The notes beneath the pieces were generated by a model. The model was not told the DNA's origin and ran no database searches. It saw only the letters and a program-made list of their open reading frames with translations. 9,190 bases of DNA, from NCBI GenBank assembly GCA_900766795.1, contig CAAFWX010000209.1:1-9190 (forward strand). Reading direction: 5' to 3'. The position numbers were made by a program, and so were the translations under genes. Positions 1 to 6,323 of this stretch are shown here, in pieces. This stretch comes from Oscillospiraceae bacterium (lineage in GTDB: Bacteria > Bacillota_A > Clostridia > Oscillospirales > Ruminococcaceae). Numbering within the stretch: position 1 is the stretch's first letter; each line of letters opens with the position of its first letter.

Positions 1-12
1 CTCTTCCGATCT
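1..12. other. Illumina adapter remnant at contig edge
   Basis: The first 12 bases, CTCTTCCGATCT, are identical to the 3' end of the standard Illumina TruSeq adapter (known from memory of the adapter sequence). They sit exactly at the end of the window, where untrimmed adapter ends up in assemblies. They should be masked; the four codons they add to the azlC reading frame are not biological. Confidence 0.9.
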
Positions 13-442
13 GCGTGATAAGCCCGTACATATAGCGCGGCGACACCTCGCAGGGCTTTCCCGAAGCCACCGCAAACACCTCGTCGGTGATTCCGAAAGC
101 GCTCACCAGACGGTGCGGCAGATTGTAGCCCTTTTCCAGCTTCTGCGACAATGACAGCCCCATCAGAGCATAGCGCAGGTTGATGATAAGCTGCGCCAGC
201 GCCATTTCAAAGTAGCCTCCGCCCGAGGCTATAATGCCGATTCCCGCAACCTGCCCCGCAGAGGTGAGGTTTGTCATGGATATAAGAATTGCTGCGGGCA
301 GCGGGATTCCCAGCCCCACGGCAGTTATTCCAAAGGTGAAGGACACCGAAAGATAGCCCAGCGCAATCGGGATTCCGTCCTTCAGACCCTCGCTATATGT
401 CAGGCTCTTTTCGCCCGATTCTTTGTTTATTTCTGTCTGCAT
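13..442 (-). CDS. azlC: AzlC family branched-chain amino acid permease, 3' part missing
   Basis: AzlC forms, with the small partner AzlD, a membrane exporter of branched-chain amino acids and analogues such as 4-azaleucine. The reading frame opens with ATG at 442-440 on the minus strand and runs off the left edge; about 143 genuine residues are visible of the roughly 220-240 usual for the family. Visible hallmarks are the N-terminal GLKDGIPIALGYLSVSF segment, a glycine-rich hydrophobic stretch after it, the NLRYALMGLSLS segment and the downstream GITDEVFAVA segment, all in the family order. Several hydrophobic stretches fit membrane helices. A weak purine-rich site (AAGGGAAAGG) precedes the start, and a good promoter lies upstream. 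azlD would be expected next, beyond the left edge. The family call is by recognised motifs, not by a search. Confidence 0.87.
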
Positions 443-500
443 TTGCCTTTCCCTTATCTTTTTTCATCTATGCCGTACTTTTTTCGACAGCCCAGAATAG

Positions 501-529
501 ATTTTATCACAGACTTCCGTTTTTGTAAA
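501..529 (-). promoter_or_regulatory. Sigma-A-type promoter for azlC
   Basis: Read on the minus strand, TTTACA (529-524) is followed after 17 bases by TAAAAT (506-501), preceded by TGA, which gives an extended -10 TGnTAAAAT. Transcription would start near 494, leaving about 50 bases of leader before the azlC ATG. Each hexamer has one mismatch to consensus. Confidence 0.7.
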
Positions 530-563
530 TAGGAAAGATATACAAAAAAACCTATTCCGAGGT

Positions 564-580
564 GGGTTTTTATCAAACCC
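564..580. promoter_or_regulatory. Palindrome between the divergent promoters (possible operator)
   Basis: GGGTTT (564-569) and AAACCC (575-580) are perfect inverted arms around a TTATC spacer. The site lies in the roughly 105 bases between the azlC promoter and the promoter of the diguanylate cyclase gene, where a shared regulator could bind. It has no associated T-tract and is upstream of both predicted transcription starts, so a terminator or leader hairpin role is unlikely. A role as operator is inference only. Confidence 0.35.
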
Positions 581-634
581 GCGCCGCTCCGAAAAATCCC
601 CTCAACAAAATGTGTCCAAGGTGCATAATTACTA

Positions 635-664
635 TTGACACGGGGCGGCGTTATATGGTAAAAT
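635..664 (+). promoter_or_regulatory. Sigma-A-type promoter for the LacI-like/GGDEF gene
   Basis: A perfect TTGACA -35 (635-640) is followed after 18 bases by TAAAAT (659-664), with TGG directly before it forming an extended -10 (TGnTAAAAT). Predicted transcription start is near 671, giving a leader of about 40 bases that carries the strong ribosome binding site at 699-706. Confidence 0.8.
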
Positions 665-698
665 AAACATAGTTGTAACAGAAATACAGATTCATTCA

Positions 699-706
699 GA
701 GGAGGG
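699..706 (+). promoter_or_regulatory. Ribosome binding site deciding the GGDEF gene start
   Basis: GAGGAGGG is a near-perfect Shine-Dalgarno sequence. It overlaps the possible GTG start at 706 and lies 5 bases before the ATG at 712, so the ATG is the correct start. Confidence 0.8.
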
Positions 707-711
707 TGCCG

Positions 712-2664
712 ATGGTGGAAAAAACAAGAAAATGTATCGGAGTCATTGTCGGCAAACCGACAAGGCGCCACCAGGCAGAGCTTCTCAAGGGAATATACAG
801 CGCCGCTTTCGCCAATGATATGAACGTTGCGGTTTTCGGGACGAGCATTGCGCGAATTGACAAGGAGACCCGCTTAGGCGAGGAGAACATCTACTCTCTC
901 ATCAACTACGAGAAGCTTAGCGGTGTGCTTTATCTGAAAGACACCATTCATTTTGACGACATCGAAAGCACTATAACCGAGCCGCTTTTAAAGGCTCACC
1001 GCGAGCTTGGAATGCCCGCTGTCACCATAGACGCGCAGGTTGAGGGGCTGCCCGCTTTTTTCAGCGATGACTCCGACAACGTAAGAATGATGACCGAGCA
1101 TATCATCCAAAAGCACCGCTGCAAGGACATCGCATATCTCACGGGACCCAAAGGTCATCCGCACGCCGAGCGCCGCCTTGCCGTTTTCAGGCAGGTTATG
1201 CGGGAAAACGGGCTGGCAGTTGACGAAAGCCGCGTTTTCTACGGCGACTTCTGGTACGGCTCGGGCGCAGCCTTCACCGAACAGCTTCTCGCTTCCGAAA
1301 AAGGGCTTCCCGAGGCGGTGATATGCGCGAACGCGCCCATGGCGGAGAGCATGTACAAAGCCCTGCTCGAGAGAAATATTCATGCGCCCGCCGACATTCT
1401 TCTTGCAGGATATGACGACACCCTTGAGTACGCCTCGTTCATCTCCTCCGCAATAAGGTGCAGCGAAAGCGTCGGAAAAGCAGCCTGCGAGGGTCTTATC
1501 GCCCTCATAAACGGCGAAAGCCTTCCCGAAAGGCAGGACGTCAGCTGCGGCGTCAAGACAAACTACTCGATAAGCTGCGGGTGTACATTCGCCCATGACA
1601 TCAATCTGCTTTATGCCGCAGGCGCAAAGCCCGACGACGTAAACGACTACTTCTCGGAGTACAACTCCATCGACAGCGCGCTTATCGGCAGCAGCGACTA
1701 CAACGCCATGCTCTGGTCAATCGACTGGTTTACATACTTTTTAAAGGATTTCACCGACCTGCATTTCTGCATGTGCAGCGGCTGGGACGACCCCGCCTCC
1801 TCGGTGGACGAAAGCGTTGTACAAACCCGTTACACTCCGCAAATGCAGATGTGCTACCGCCACACCAACAACCCCGACGGTACGGTTGACCGCCAAATCG
1901 GCAGCGGAGAGCTGTTCGACACAAAAGACATGTTCCCGCTTCTGTATTCGGCAGACGGCGACCCCGCGGCATACCTGTTCAGACCGCTTCATTTCAACGA
2001 ACGCTGCTTCGGCTATGCGGTAATCAGCTTTGGAAACAGGCTGCGGGTTCCCGAGGAAATCTTCGACTTCTGGATAAACGACGTGTCCGACGCGCTGGAG
2101 TCGCAGCGCCGCCTGAACAACATGCGCTGGCTGTACGGCGAAATGCAGAAAAACGCCGTCACCGACATGATGACGGGGCTTATGAACCGAAACGGCTTCA
2201 ACATGATGCTTCCGCAGATTATCGCCGAAGCCGGAGAGCAGAACGCCCTCGTGCTTCTCATCATGGCGGACCTTAACAACCTGAAATACATCAACGACAC
2301 ATTCGGGCACCCTGCGGGCGACGAGGCGATAAAGACCGCGGCGGGTGCGCTTTCGAGAACATGGATGGGCGGCGCGACGAGCGAGAAGAACTTCAGAATC
2401 GGCGGCGATGAGTTCGTGAAGCTTGCCGTCGGGCACTTCACCGAAGCGCAGACAGCGGAGTTCAAGCGGGCGCTTAGCGAATACCTTAACAACTACAACG
2501 CCACAGCGGGAAAGCCCTATCCGATATATATGTCGCTCGGCTTTGCGTCAAGCCCCGCAGACAGCGCGGAGATTGAGTCGCTGCTGAATGAAGCGGACGA
2601 GAAGATGTACCGCGACAAAGTCCGCTTGAAAAAAGAAACGGGCTTTGACCACAAAAGAGAATAA
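712..2664 (+). CDS. LacI-type ligand-binding domain fused to GGDEF diguanylate cyclase
   Basis: A 650-residue protein predicted to make cyclic di-GMP from GTP in response to a small ligand. Residues about 6-280 have the fold signature of LacI-family effector domains: a CIGVIVGKP opening strand, the CKDIAYLTG segment, a PEAVICAN segment and a late DILLAGYDD. The helix-turn-helix that precedes this domain in repressors is absent, since the binding domain starts almost at residue 1. An SCGC motif (288-291) closes it. Residues about 300-470 form an unassigned, possibly GAF-like region containing PLHFNERCFGYAVISFG. The GGDEF domain spans about 478-645: DMMTGLMNR, metal-binding D520, guanine-contacting N528 and D537, and an intact GGDEF at 564-568, so the enzyme looks active. 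The RxxD inhibitory site is not present at its usual position. No signal peptide or membrane segment is seen, so it should be cytosolic. The ligand, perhaps a sugar, is unknown. Confidence 0.9.
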   Translation: MVEKTRKCIGVIVGKPTRRHQAELLKGIYSAAFANDMNVAVFGTSIARIDKETRLGEENIYSLINYEKLSGVLYLKDTIHFDDIESTITEPLLKAHRELGMPAVTIDAQVEGLPAFFSDDSDNVRMMTEHIIQKHRCKDIAYLTGPKGHPHAERRLAVFRQVMRENGLAVDESRVFYGDFWYGSGAAFTEQLLASEKGLPEAVICANAPMAESMYKALLERNIHAPADILLAGYDDTLEYASFISSAIRCSESVGKAACEGLIALINGESLPERQDVSCGVKTNYSISCGCTFAHDINLLYAAGAKPDDVNDYFSEYNSIDSALIGSSDYNAMLWSIDWFTYFLKDFTDLHFCMCSGWDDPASSVDESVVQTRYTPQMQMCYRHTNNPDGTVDRQIGSGELFDTKDMFPLLYSADGDPAAYLFRPLHFNERCFGYAVISFGNRLRVPEEIFDFWINDVSDALESQRRLNNMRWLYGEMQKNAVTDMMTGLMNRNGFNMMLPQIIAEAGEQNALVLLIMADLNNLKYINDTFGHPAGDEAIKTAAGALSRTWMGGATSEKNFRIGGDEFVKLAVGHFTEAQTAEFKRALSEYLNNYNATAGKPYPIYMSLGFASSPADSAEIESLLNEADEKMYRDKVRLKKETGFDHKRE

Positions 2665-2666
2665 CC

Positions 2667-2689
2667 CCGAACGGGACGCCCCGCTTCGG
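2667..2689 (+). repeat. Intergenic hairpin between the GGDEF gene and the vWA gene
   Basis: Just after the GGDEF stop codon, CCGAA+CGGG (2667-2675) can pair with CCCG+TTCGG (2680-2689), with one bulged C at 2684 and a four-base loop. This is about nine base pairs, mostly G-C. No T-run follows, so it does not look like a normal intrinsic terminator. It could set a 3' end, slow decay of the upstream message or attenuate the operon. No clear separate promoter was found between it and the vWA gene. Confidence 0.45.
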
Positions 2690-2752
2690 ACGCAATAACC
2701 CCGCGCGGCAAGCACGCTCGGGAAAACATTTAGATTATCAGGAGGCAGAAAA

Positions 2753-3490
2753 ATGTCTGAAATGCCATTAAATCCCTTTGACGACGCAGAGGAGATTGCG
2801 AAAAAATCCATGGTGCTGTTTTTCCTCATCGACTGCTCGGGCAGCATGAGCGGAAGCAAAATCGGAACGGTAAACGCCGTTATGGAGGAGCTTATCCCTG
2901 AGCTTCGCGGAATCGGCGGCGCGGACGCCGACATCAAAATTGCCGTTCTCACATTCTCGGGCGGCTGCGCGTGGATGTACAACGAGCCGATTTCGGTGGA
3001 CGAGTTTGAGTGGGAGCCGATTGACGCGGAAAACGTGACCGACCTCGGAAGCGCTTTCACCGAGCTTTCCGCAAAGCTCTCCAGAAACGAGTTCATGAAG
3101 TCGCCCAGCCTTTCTTTTGCGCCCGTTATGATTCTCATGTCCGACGGCTACCCCACGGACAACTTTGAGAAAGGACTTGACGAGCTTAAAAAGAACCGCT
3201 GGTATGCCGCAGGAATCAAAGCGGCGGTTGCTATCGGCGAGGACGCGGATTTTGATATCCTCGCCCGCTTCACGGGAAGCGAGGACAGCGTTGTTACCGC
3301 GCACAACGGCGAGGCGCTCGCAAAGCTGATAAAGTTCGTCGCCGTAACCTCCTCACAGATAGGAAGCCGCTCCATGCGCCTTGCCGAAACCGAGGAGGAC
3401 TTCCGCACCAAGCAGGAGTCCGCCGCAGAGCAGATTCGCGAGTATGCGGAAAGCGACGAAATCAACGTTGATATCGAGGCAGGCTGGTAA
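2753..3490 (+). CDS. TerY-like von Willebrand factor A domain protein
   Basis: A 245-residue soluble protein with one vWA domain, the metal-dependent protein-interaction fold. The metal site (MIDAS) is complete by eye: D27-C-S29-G-S31 after a hydrophobic strand, T96 in the VTDLGSAF segment, and D131 in LMSDGYPTD. This arrangement, the LMSDGYPTD segment and the later AAVAIGEDADFDILARF segment resemble TerY, the vWA protein of tellurium-resistance-type clusters. The last 50 residues are charged and probably form a helical tail. A strong AGGAGG (2740-2745) lies 7 bases before the ATG. The stop codon shares one base with the start of the next gene, a PP2C phosphatase. In published comparative analyses of Ter systems, TerY, a PP2C phosphatase and a kinase form the TerY-P triad; here only the first two are visible. 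A role as scaffold for phosphatase substrates is inference. Whether it has anything to do with tellurite is unknown. Confidence 0.85.
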   Translation: MSEMPLNPFDDAEEIAKKSMVLFFLIDCSGSMSGSKIGTVNAVMEELIPELRGIGGADADIKIAVLTFSGGCAWMYNEPISVDEFEWEPIDAENVTDLGSAFTELSAKLSRNEFMKSPSLSFAPVMILMSDGYPTDNFEKGLDELKKNRWYAAGIKAAVAIGEDADFDILARFTGSEDSVVTAHNGEALAKLIKFVAVTSSQIGSRSMRLAETEEDFRTKQESAAEQIREYAESDEINVDIEAGW

Positions 3491-4386
3491 TGTCCTTTAA
3501 AGGCTACGCAGTTTCTGTCAGGGGCGCCTCCCACGAGGAAGTCGGCGGAGTGTGCCAGGACAGCGCCCGCGTCTATATCTCCGAAAAACTGGCGGTTGCC
3601 GCTCTGTCGGACGGTCACGGGAGCGAAAAGCACTTTAGAAGCGCCGCGGGAAGCGAGATGGCAACGCGCGTCGCTATCCGCTCAATATGCGATTTTGCGG
3701 AGCGCAACGGCGGGCTGGACAGGCTTTTTGCCGCAGAGGAGGCTGCCGTGCCTGCGGGCGGGTTTGCCATGAGAATGCCGCTGGCGCTTTCGGGCACTAC
3801 CACCGGCAGCAAGGCAGGCTCTCCCGAAAATGCCGCACGGCGAATTGCCGCAAACATCATCTGCGGGTGGAACAACGAAATCAACACCCACCTGAACTAT
3901 TCCCCGCTGAACGACTCCGAGCGCGAAATCTGCTCCAAACATAACGGAATCGCCAACGAAATCATGTACGGCGCGACGCTTATTGTGGCGGCAATGACGC
4001 CGACGTGCTGCTTCGGGCTTCAGATAGGCGACGGAAGCTTTGTCGCCGACGAGGGCAGCGGCTGCTTTTCGCCCATGCCCGAGGACGCCAAGCTTATGGG
4101 AAATCTCACAACCTCCCTGTGCGACAGCGACGCTATCGGAAGCTTCCGATGGTTTTTCCGCGAGGGCTGTTTCGATGGGATAATGCTCTCAAGCGACGGG
4201 CTGATAAATTCCTTTCGCTGCGAGGAGGATTTTCTGAGCTTTGGAGGAAGAGTGCTCTGCGCTGTCGAAGACGAGCGCACCTCGCACCTGCCCGAGCACC
4301 TTCGCACGCGCTCGCACAACGGAAGCCGCGACGATATTTCCATCGCGGCAATCATCAAAGAACAAGAAAACACCCGAAAGGATTAA
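3490..4386 (+). CDS. PP2C-type serine/threonine phosphatase
   Basis: A 298-residue cytosolic protein predicted to remove phosphate from Ser/Thr residues using two metal ions. Expected PP2C motifs are visible in order: QD (D24), SDGHG (D41, G42), the helix segment AGSEMATR, IGDG (D181), LSSDGL (D236) and SRDDISIAAII (D281/D282). All of the main metal-ligand aspartates therefore appear present. A poorly conserved insert at about residues 80-115, rich in Gly and Ala, is atypical and may be a lid or linker. The gene starts at the TAATG overlap with the vWA gene, so the two are probably translationally coupled and made in similar amounts. Within the TerY-P type of module, this enzyme would reverse a partner kinase, but no kinase lies in this window. 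Catalytic activity is inferred from the motifs; the substrate is unknown. Confidence 0.88.
   Translation: MSFKGYAVSVRGASHEEVGGVCQDSARVYISEKLAVAALSDGHGSEKHFRSAAGSEMATRVAIRSICDFAERNGGLDRLFAAEEAAVPAGGFAMRMPLALSGTTTGSKAGSPENAARRIAANIICGWNNEINTHLNYSPLNDSEREICSKHNGIANEIMYGATLIVAAMTPTCCFGLQIGDGSFVADEGSGCFSPMPEDAKLMGNLTTSLCDSDAIGSFRWFFREGCFDGIMLSSDGLINSFRCEEDFLSFGGRVLCAVEDERTSHLPEHLRTRSHNGSRDDISIAAIIKEQENTRKD
4377..4382 (+). promoter_or_regulatory. Ribosome binding site deciding the first SseB gene start
   Basis: AAAGGA lies 8 bases before the ATG at 4391 and overlaps the end of the phosphatase gene. It supports starting the SseB protein there, not at the in-frame ATG at 4241 deep inside the phosphatase gene. 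Confidence 0.65.
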
Positions 4387-4390
4387 CATA

Positions 4391-5185
4391 ATGAAAATGC
4401 TTGAACCCAATGGCGTTATAGAAGAAAATCTCAGAGCGGAGAAGCTTCTCGAACAGCTGAAAACCATTCCTAAGGAGCAGTTCTCCGCGCACATGAATCA
4501 GCTTGCGCAGGAGCTTGCTATGAACGTGCGCTTCATCTGCGCCGTAAGATATCTTGACGAAAATCCCGTAAACGGCGCTCCGTCAAACGGAAGCAAGGTG
4601 GAGTTTGCGATGATTGCCGATGCAAAGGGCAACAGCTACTACCCCGCTTTCACAAGCATGAAGGAGTTCGGCAAGTGGGAGCCGATGGCGAAAACCGACC
4701 CCCAAACCATCACCGTAACCTTCAGCGACCTTGCGCGAATGATTCTGGGACAGAGCGGCGCGGCAGGCTTTGTTGTAAACCCGTTCAGCGACAACCTGCT
4801 TATCAACAAGGAAGCCGTCAAGAGATGGAACGAAATCCTGCAATACAGAACAAAGGGCTACGCCGAGCGCAAGCTAACCTCCGAGTCGGAGATTTCCTTC
4901 TCGGAGTATGAGGCTATTCCCCTCTCGCTTATAAGCGCGCTTAAAACGGCAGCCGACAAGAGCGGCGGGGTGAACGCAATGTGGCTTCGCCCGATGACGG
5001 TTGACGGAGAGAAGTCCCACGCGCTCATCGTCGACTACGCCGACAACAGTATGCAGGTAACAACCGCCCTCGGAAACGCCGCAAAGGAATTTATCGGCGA
5101 AATGAACCTCAACATCTTTAACGTCAAGGACGGAATCGGACAGGCTGCAACGCAGAACATCGAGCCGTTCTATAAAGCGGAATAA
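4391..5185 (+). CDS. SseB family protein, first paralogue
   Basis: A 264-residue soluble protein of the SseB family (named after the E. coli enhanced serine sensitivity protein), whose biochemical role is not established. The SseB N-terminal domain is marked by SYYPAFTSMKEFGKW (from about residue 82) and GFVVNPFSDNLLI (NPF at 130-132). The C-terminal SseB-type half follows: PLSLISALKTAADKSGGVNAMWLRPM, a HALIVDYADN strand, and an FY near the end. The first 45 residues are charged and helical. The start at ATG 4391 is chosen because of the upstream AAAGGA; an ATG at 4397 is a less likely alternative, and an upstream in-frame extension from 4241 would overlap the phosphatase by about 145 bases. 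It sits 4 bases after the phosphatase stop and 35 bases before a paralogue. Being last in a vWA/PP2C operon suggests that it could be a client or adaptor of that module, which is inference. Confidence 0.85.
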   Translation: MKMLEPNGVIEENLRAEKLLEQLKTIPKEQFSAHMNQLAQELAMNVRFICAVRYLDENPVNGAPSNGSKVEFAMIADAKGNSYYPAFTSMKEFGKWEPMAKTDPQTITVTFSDLARMILGQSGAAGFVVNPFSDNLLINKEAVKRWNEILQYRTKGYAERKLTSESEISFSEYEAIPLSLISALKTAADKSGGVNAMWLRPMTVDGEKSHALIVDYADNSMQVTTALGNAAKEFIGEMNLNIFNVKDGIGQAATQNIEPFYKAE

Positions 5186-5220
5186 TCGTCCGCAAGCCCC
5201 GCAGAGAAAGGAGCACGCCC

Positions 5221-6087
5221 ATGTCCATTGATGTAAACAAGCCCGTGGAGAACCCGAAGCTTTCCGAGCTGCTCAAACAGCGCGCCGAGTGTATCCGTCA
5301 AAACGACGAGGAAGCAAAGGCGAAGCTTGACAGCCTCATGAACCGGATTGCGGATGAGGTGTGCATGAACGCGCATTTTCTCGCGCCCGTAAAGCTTTCC
5401 GAACCGCCGGAAAGAAACGATGACGGAACGGTAACTCTCCAAAAGGATACGACCGTCGGTTTTGTCATGCTCAACGGCAGGGACAACACCAGATGGCACC
5501 CTGCCTTCACCGATTGGAACGAGCTTAGCAAGTGGAAGAATGAGGTTTCGTATGGGGAGCAGCCACAGACGCTTATTCTCAGCTTCGACGATTTTTCGGG
5601 AATGATTGGCGGCAACACAGCAGTAAAAGGTCTTGTCATAAATCCGTTCAGCGACAACATTACCCTCACGCGCGAGGTGCTTGCCTCATGGGCCCAAACG
5701 AAAAAGCAGATTCTTGCCGCCCCCAAGACTGAATCGCACATCGTGCGCGGCGGCGTGGATATTCTCAAAAAGGACACGCGCGTGCGTATAGGCGACCCCG
5801 CCGAGTATCCGCAAGAGCTTACGGAAGCGCTGAAAAGCCACGCAAAGACCGAGCGGAAGATAAAGCGCATGTGGCTGCGTCAGGTGCAGTTTGAGGGAAA
5901 GCAGCCCGAGTATTGCCTTATTGTTGAGCACAAGGGCGAGGACAGGGAGATTTTCGACGCGCTCGGCGGCGCGGCACTGTGTTTGCTTAACCAAACACAG
6001 ATGTGCGTTGTGAACGCCGAAAGCGAGTTCGGAGTTATGGCGAGCAAGGGCACAAAGCCGTTCTATAAATCCGCTCTGTTCGGATAA
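5221..6087 (+). CDS. SseB family protein, second paralogue
   Basis: A 288-residue soluble protein with the same build as the gene before it. Shared landmarks are a charged N-terminal helix with KLSELLKQRAE, a VCMNAHFLAPV strand (matching AMNVRFICAV in the first copy), WHPAFTDWNELSKW (HPAFT from residue 93), GLVINPFSDNITL (NPF at 141-143), and the C-terminal RMWLRQVQFEGKQPEYCLIVEHKG with a final KPFYK. The two copies keep motif order and spacing but differ at most positions, so the duplication is old. This copy has a longer linker (about residues 160-195) between the two SseB halves. AAAGGAG at 5207-5213 lies 7 bases before the ATG. It is the last gene of the vWA/PP2C/SseB/SseB operon, and a repeat-like hairpin region follows. 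Function is unknown; a Ser/Thr phosphatase operon makes regulated phosphorylation a testable idea. Confidence 0.85.
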   Translation: MSIDVNKPVENPKLSELLKQRAECIRQNDEEAKAKLDSLMNRIADEVCMNAHFLAPVKLSEPPERNDDGTVTLQKDTTVGFVMLNGRDNTRWHPAFTDWNELSKWKNEVSYGEQPQTLILSFDDFSGMIGGNTAVKGLVINPFSDNITLTREVLASWAQTKKQILAAPKTESHIVRGGVDILKKDTRVRIGDPAEYPQELTEALKSHAKTERKIKRMWLRQVQFEGKQPEYCLIVEHKGEDREIFDALGGAALCLLNQTQMCVVNAESEFGVMASKGTKPFYKSALFG

Positions 6088-6124
6088 TCGCAGAATGCAC
6101 GCACATTGTCGTGACATAAGCACA

Positions 6125-6196
6125 GCCGCAGTTCGTGCGGCGGCAACAATGGTAATCCAAGGCATCGCCGCACAGGCGGGCGACCACAGGTCGCCC
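6125..6196. repeat. Hairpin-rich repeat-like intergenic element
   Basis: Two perfect inverted repeats lie here: GCCGCA (6125-6130) with TGCGGC (6136-6141) around GTTCG, and GGGCGACC (6178-6185) with GGTCGCCC (6189-6196) around ACA. On the minus strand the second reads TGTAGGGGCGACC and onward, a form I recall as a dispersed palindromic intergenic repeat in Clostridia genomes; that recollection needs a search. No T-run follows the second stem directly (T-rich only from about 6212), so it is a poor classical terminator. It could still cap the 3' end of the operon message. Confidence 0.6.
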
Positions 6197-6255
6197 CTAC
6201 AAAGGTTCATCATTTTTTGTTGAACATTGATTTCCATTGGGTGAAACTAATGTAC

Positions 6256-6284
6256 TTGACAATTGCGAAGAAATCAACTATAAT
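6256..6284 (+). promoter_or_regulatory. Perfect consensus sigma-A promoter for the receiver gene
   Basis: TTGACA (6256-6261) and TATAAT (6279-6284) are both exact consensus hexamers, separated by the ideal 17 bases. Transcription would start near 6291. The promoter lies inside the upstream in-frame extension of the receiver reading frame, so the protein cannot start at the TTG at 6237. Strong, largely unregulated transcription is expected. Confidence 0.9.
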
Positions 6285-6323
6285 AGTTATATTAGATATT
6301 TTTGGTTGAATGGGGGAGAGAAT

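Noticed and set aside
706..711. GTG start at 706 for the LacI-like/GGDEF gene, two codons longer
   Set aside because: The GTG lies within the Shine-Dalgarno sequence itself; the ATG at 712 has ideal spacing.
454..771. A 105-codon minus-strand frame across the divergent control region
   Set aside because: It covers both promoters and the start of the GGDEF gene, and shows no family features.
988..3304. Long minus-strand open frames opposite the GGDEF and vWA genes
   Set aside because: They are mirror frames of GC-biased codons, show no recognisable motifs or ribosome binding sites, and the plus-strand frames carry clear conserved domains.
4241..4390. Fifty-residue N-terminal extension of the first SseB protein
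   Set aside because: It overlaps the end of the PP2C gene in another frame, has a low-complexity composition unlike SseB proteins, and a good ribosome binding site precedes ATG 4391.
4005..4391. A 128-codon plus-strand frame inside the phosphatase gene
   Set aside because: The Arg-rich composition is typical of a shifted frame; the PP2C frame holds the metal-binding motifs across the same bases.
6178..6196. Second repeat hairpin as an intrinsic terminator of the SseB operon
   Set aside because: No T-run follows the stem directly; it is listed as a repeat-like element instead, with a 3'-end role left open.
6237..6323. In-frame N-terminal extension of the receiver from TTG at 6237
   Set aside because: The perfect promoter at 6256-6284 lies inside it, and GGGGGAGAG sits just before ATG 6324 where the receiver fold begins.
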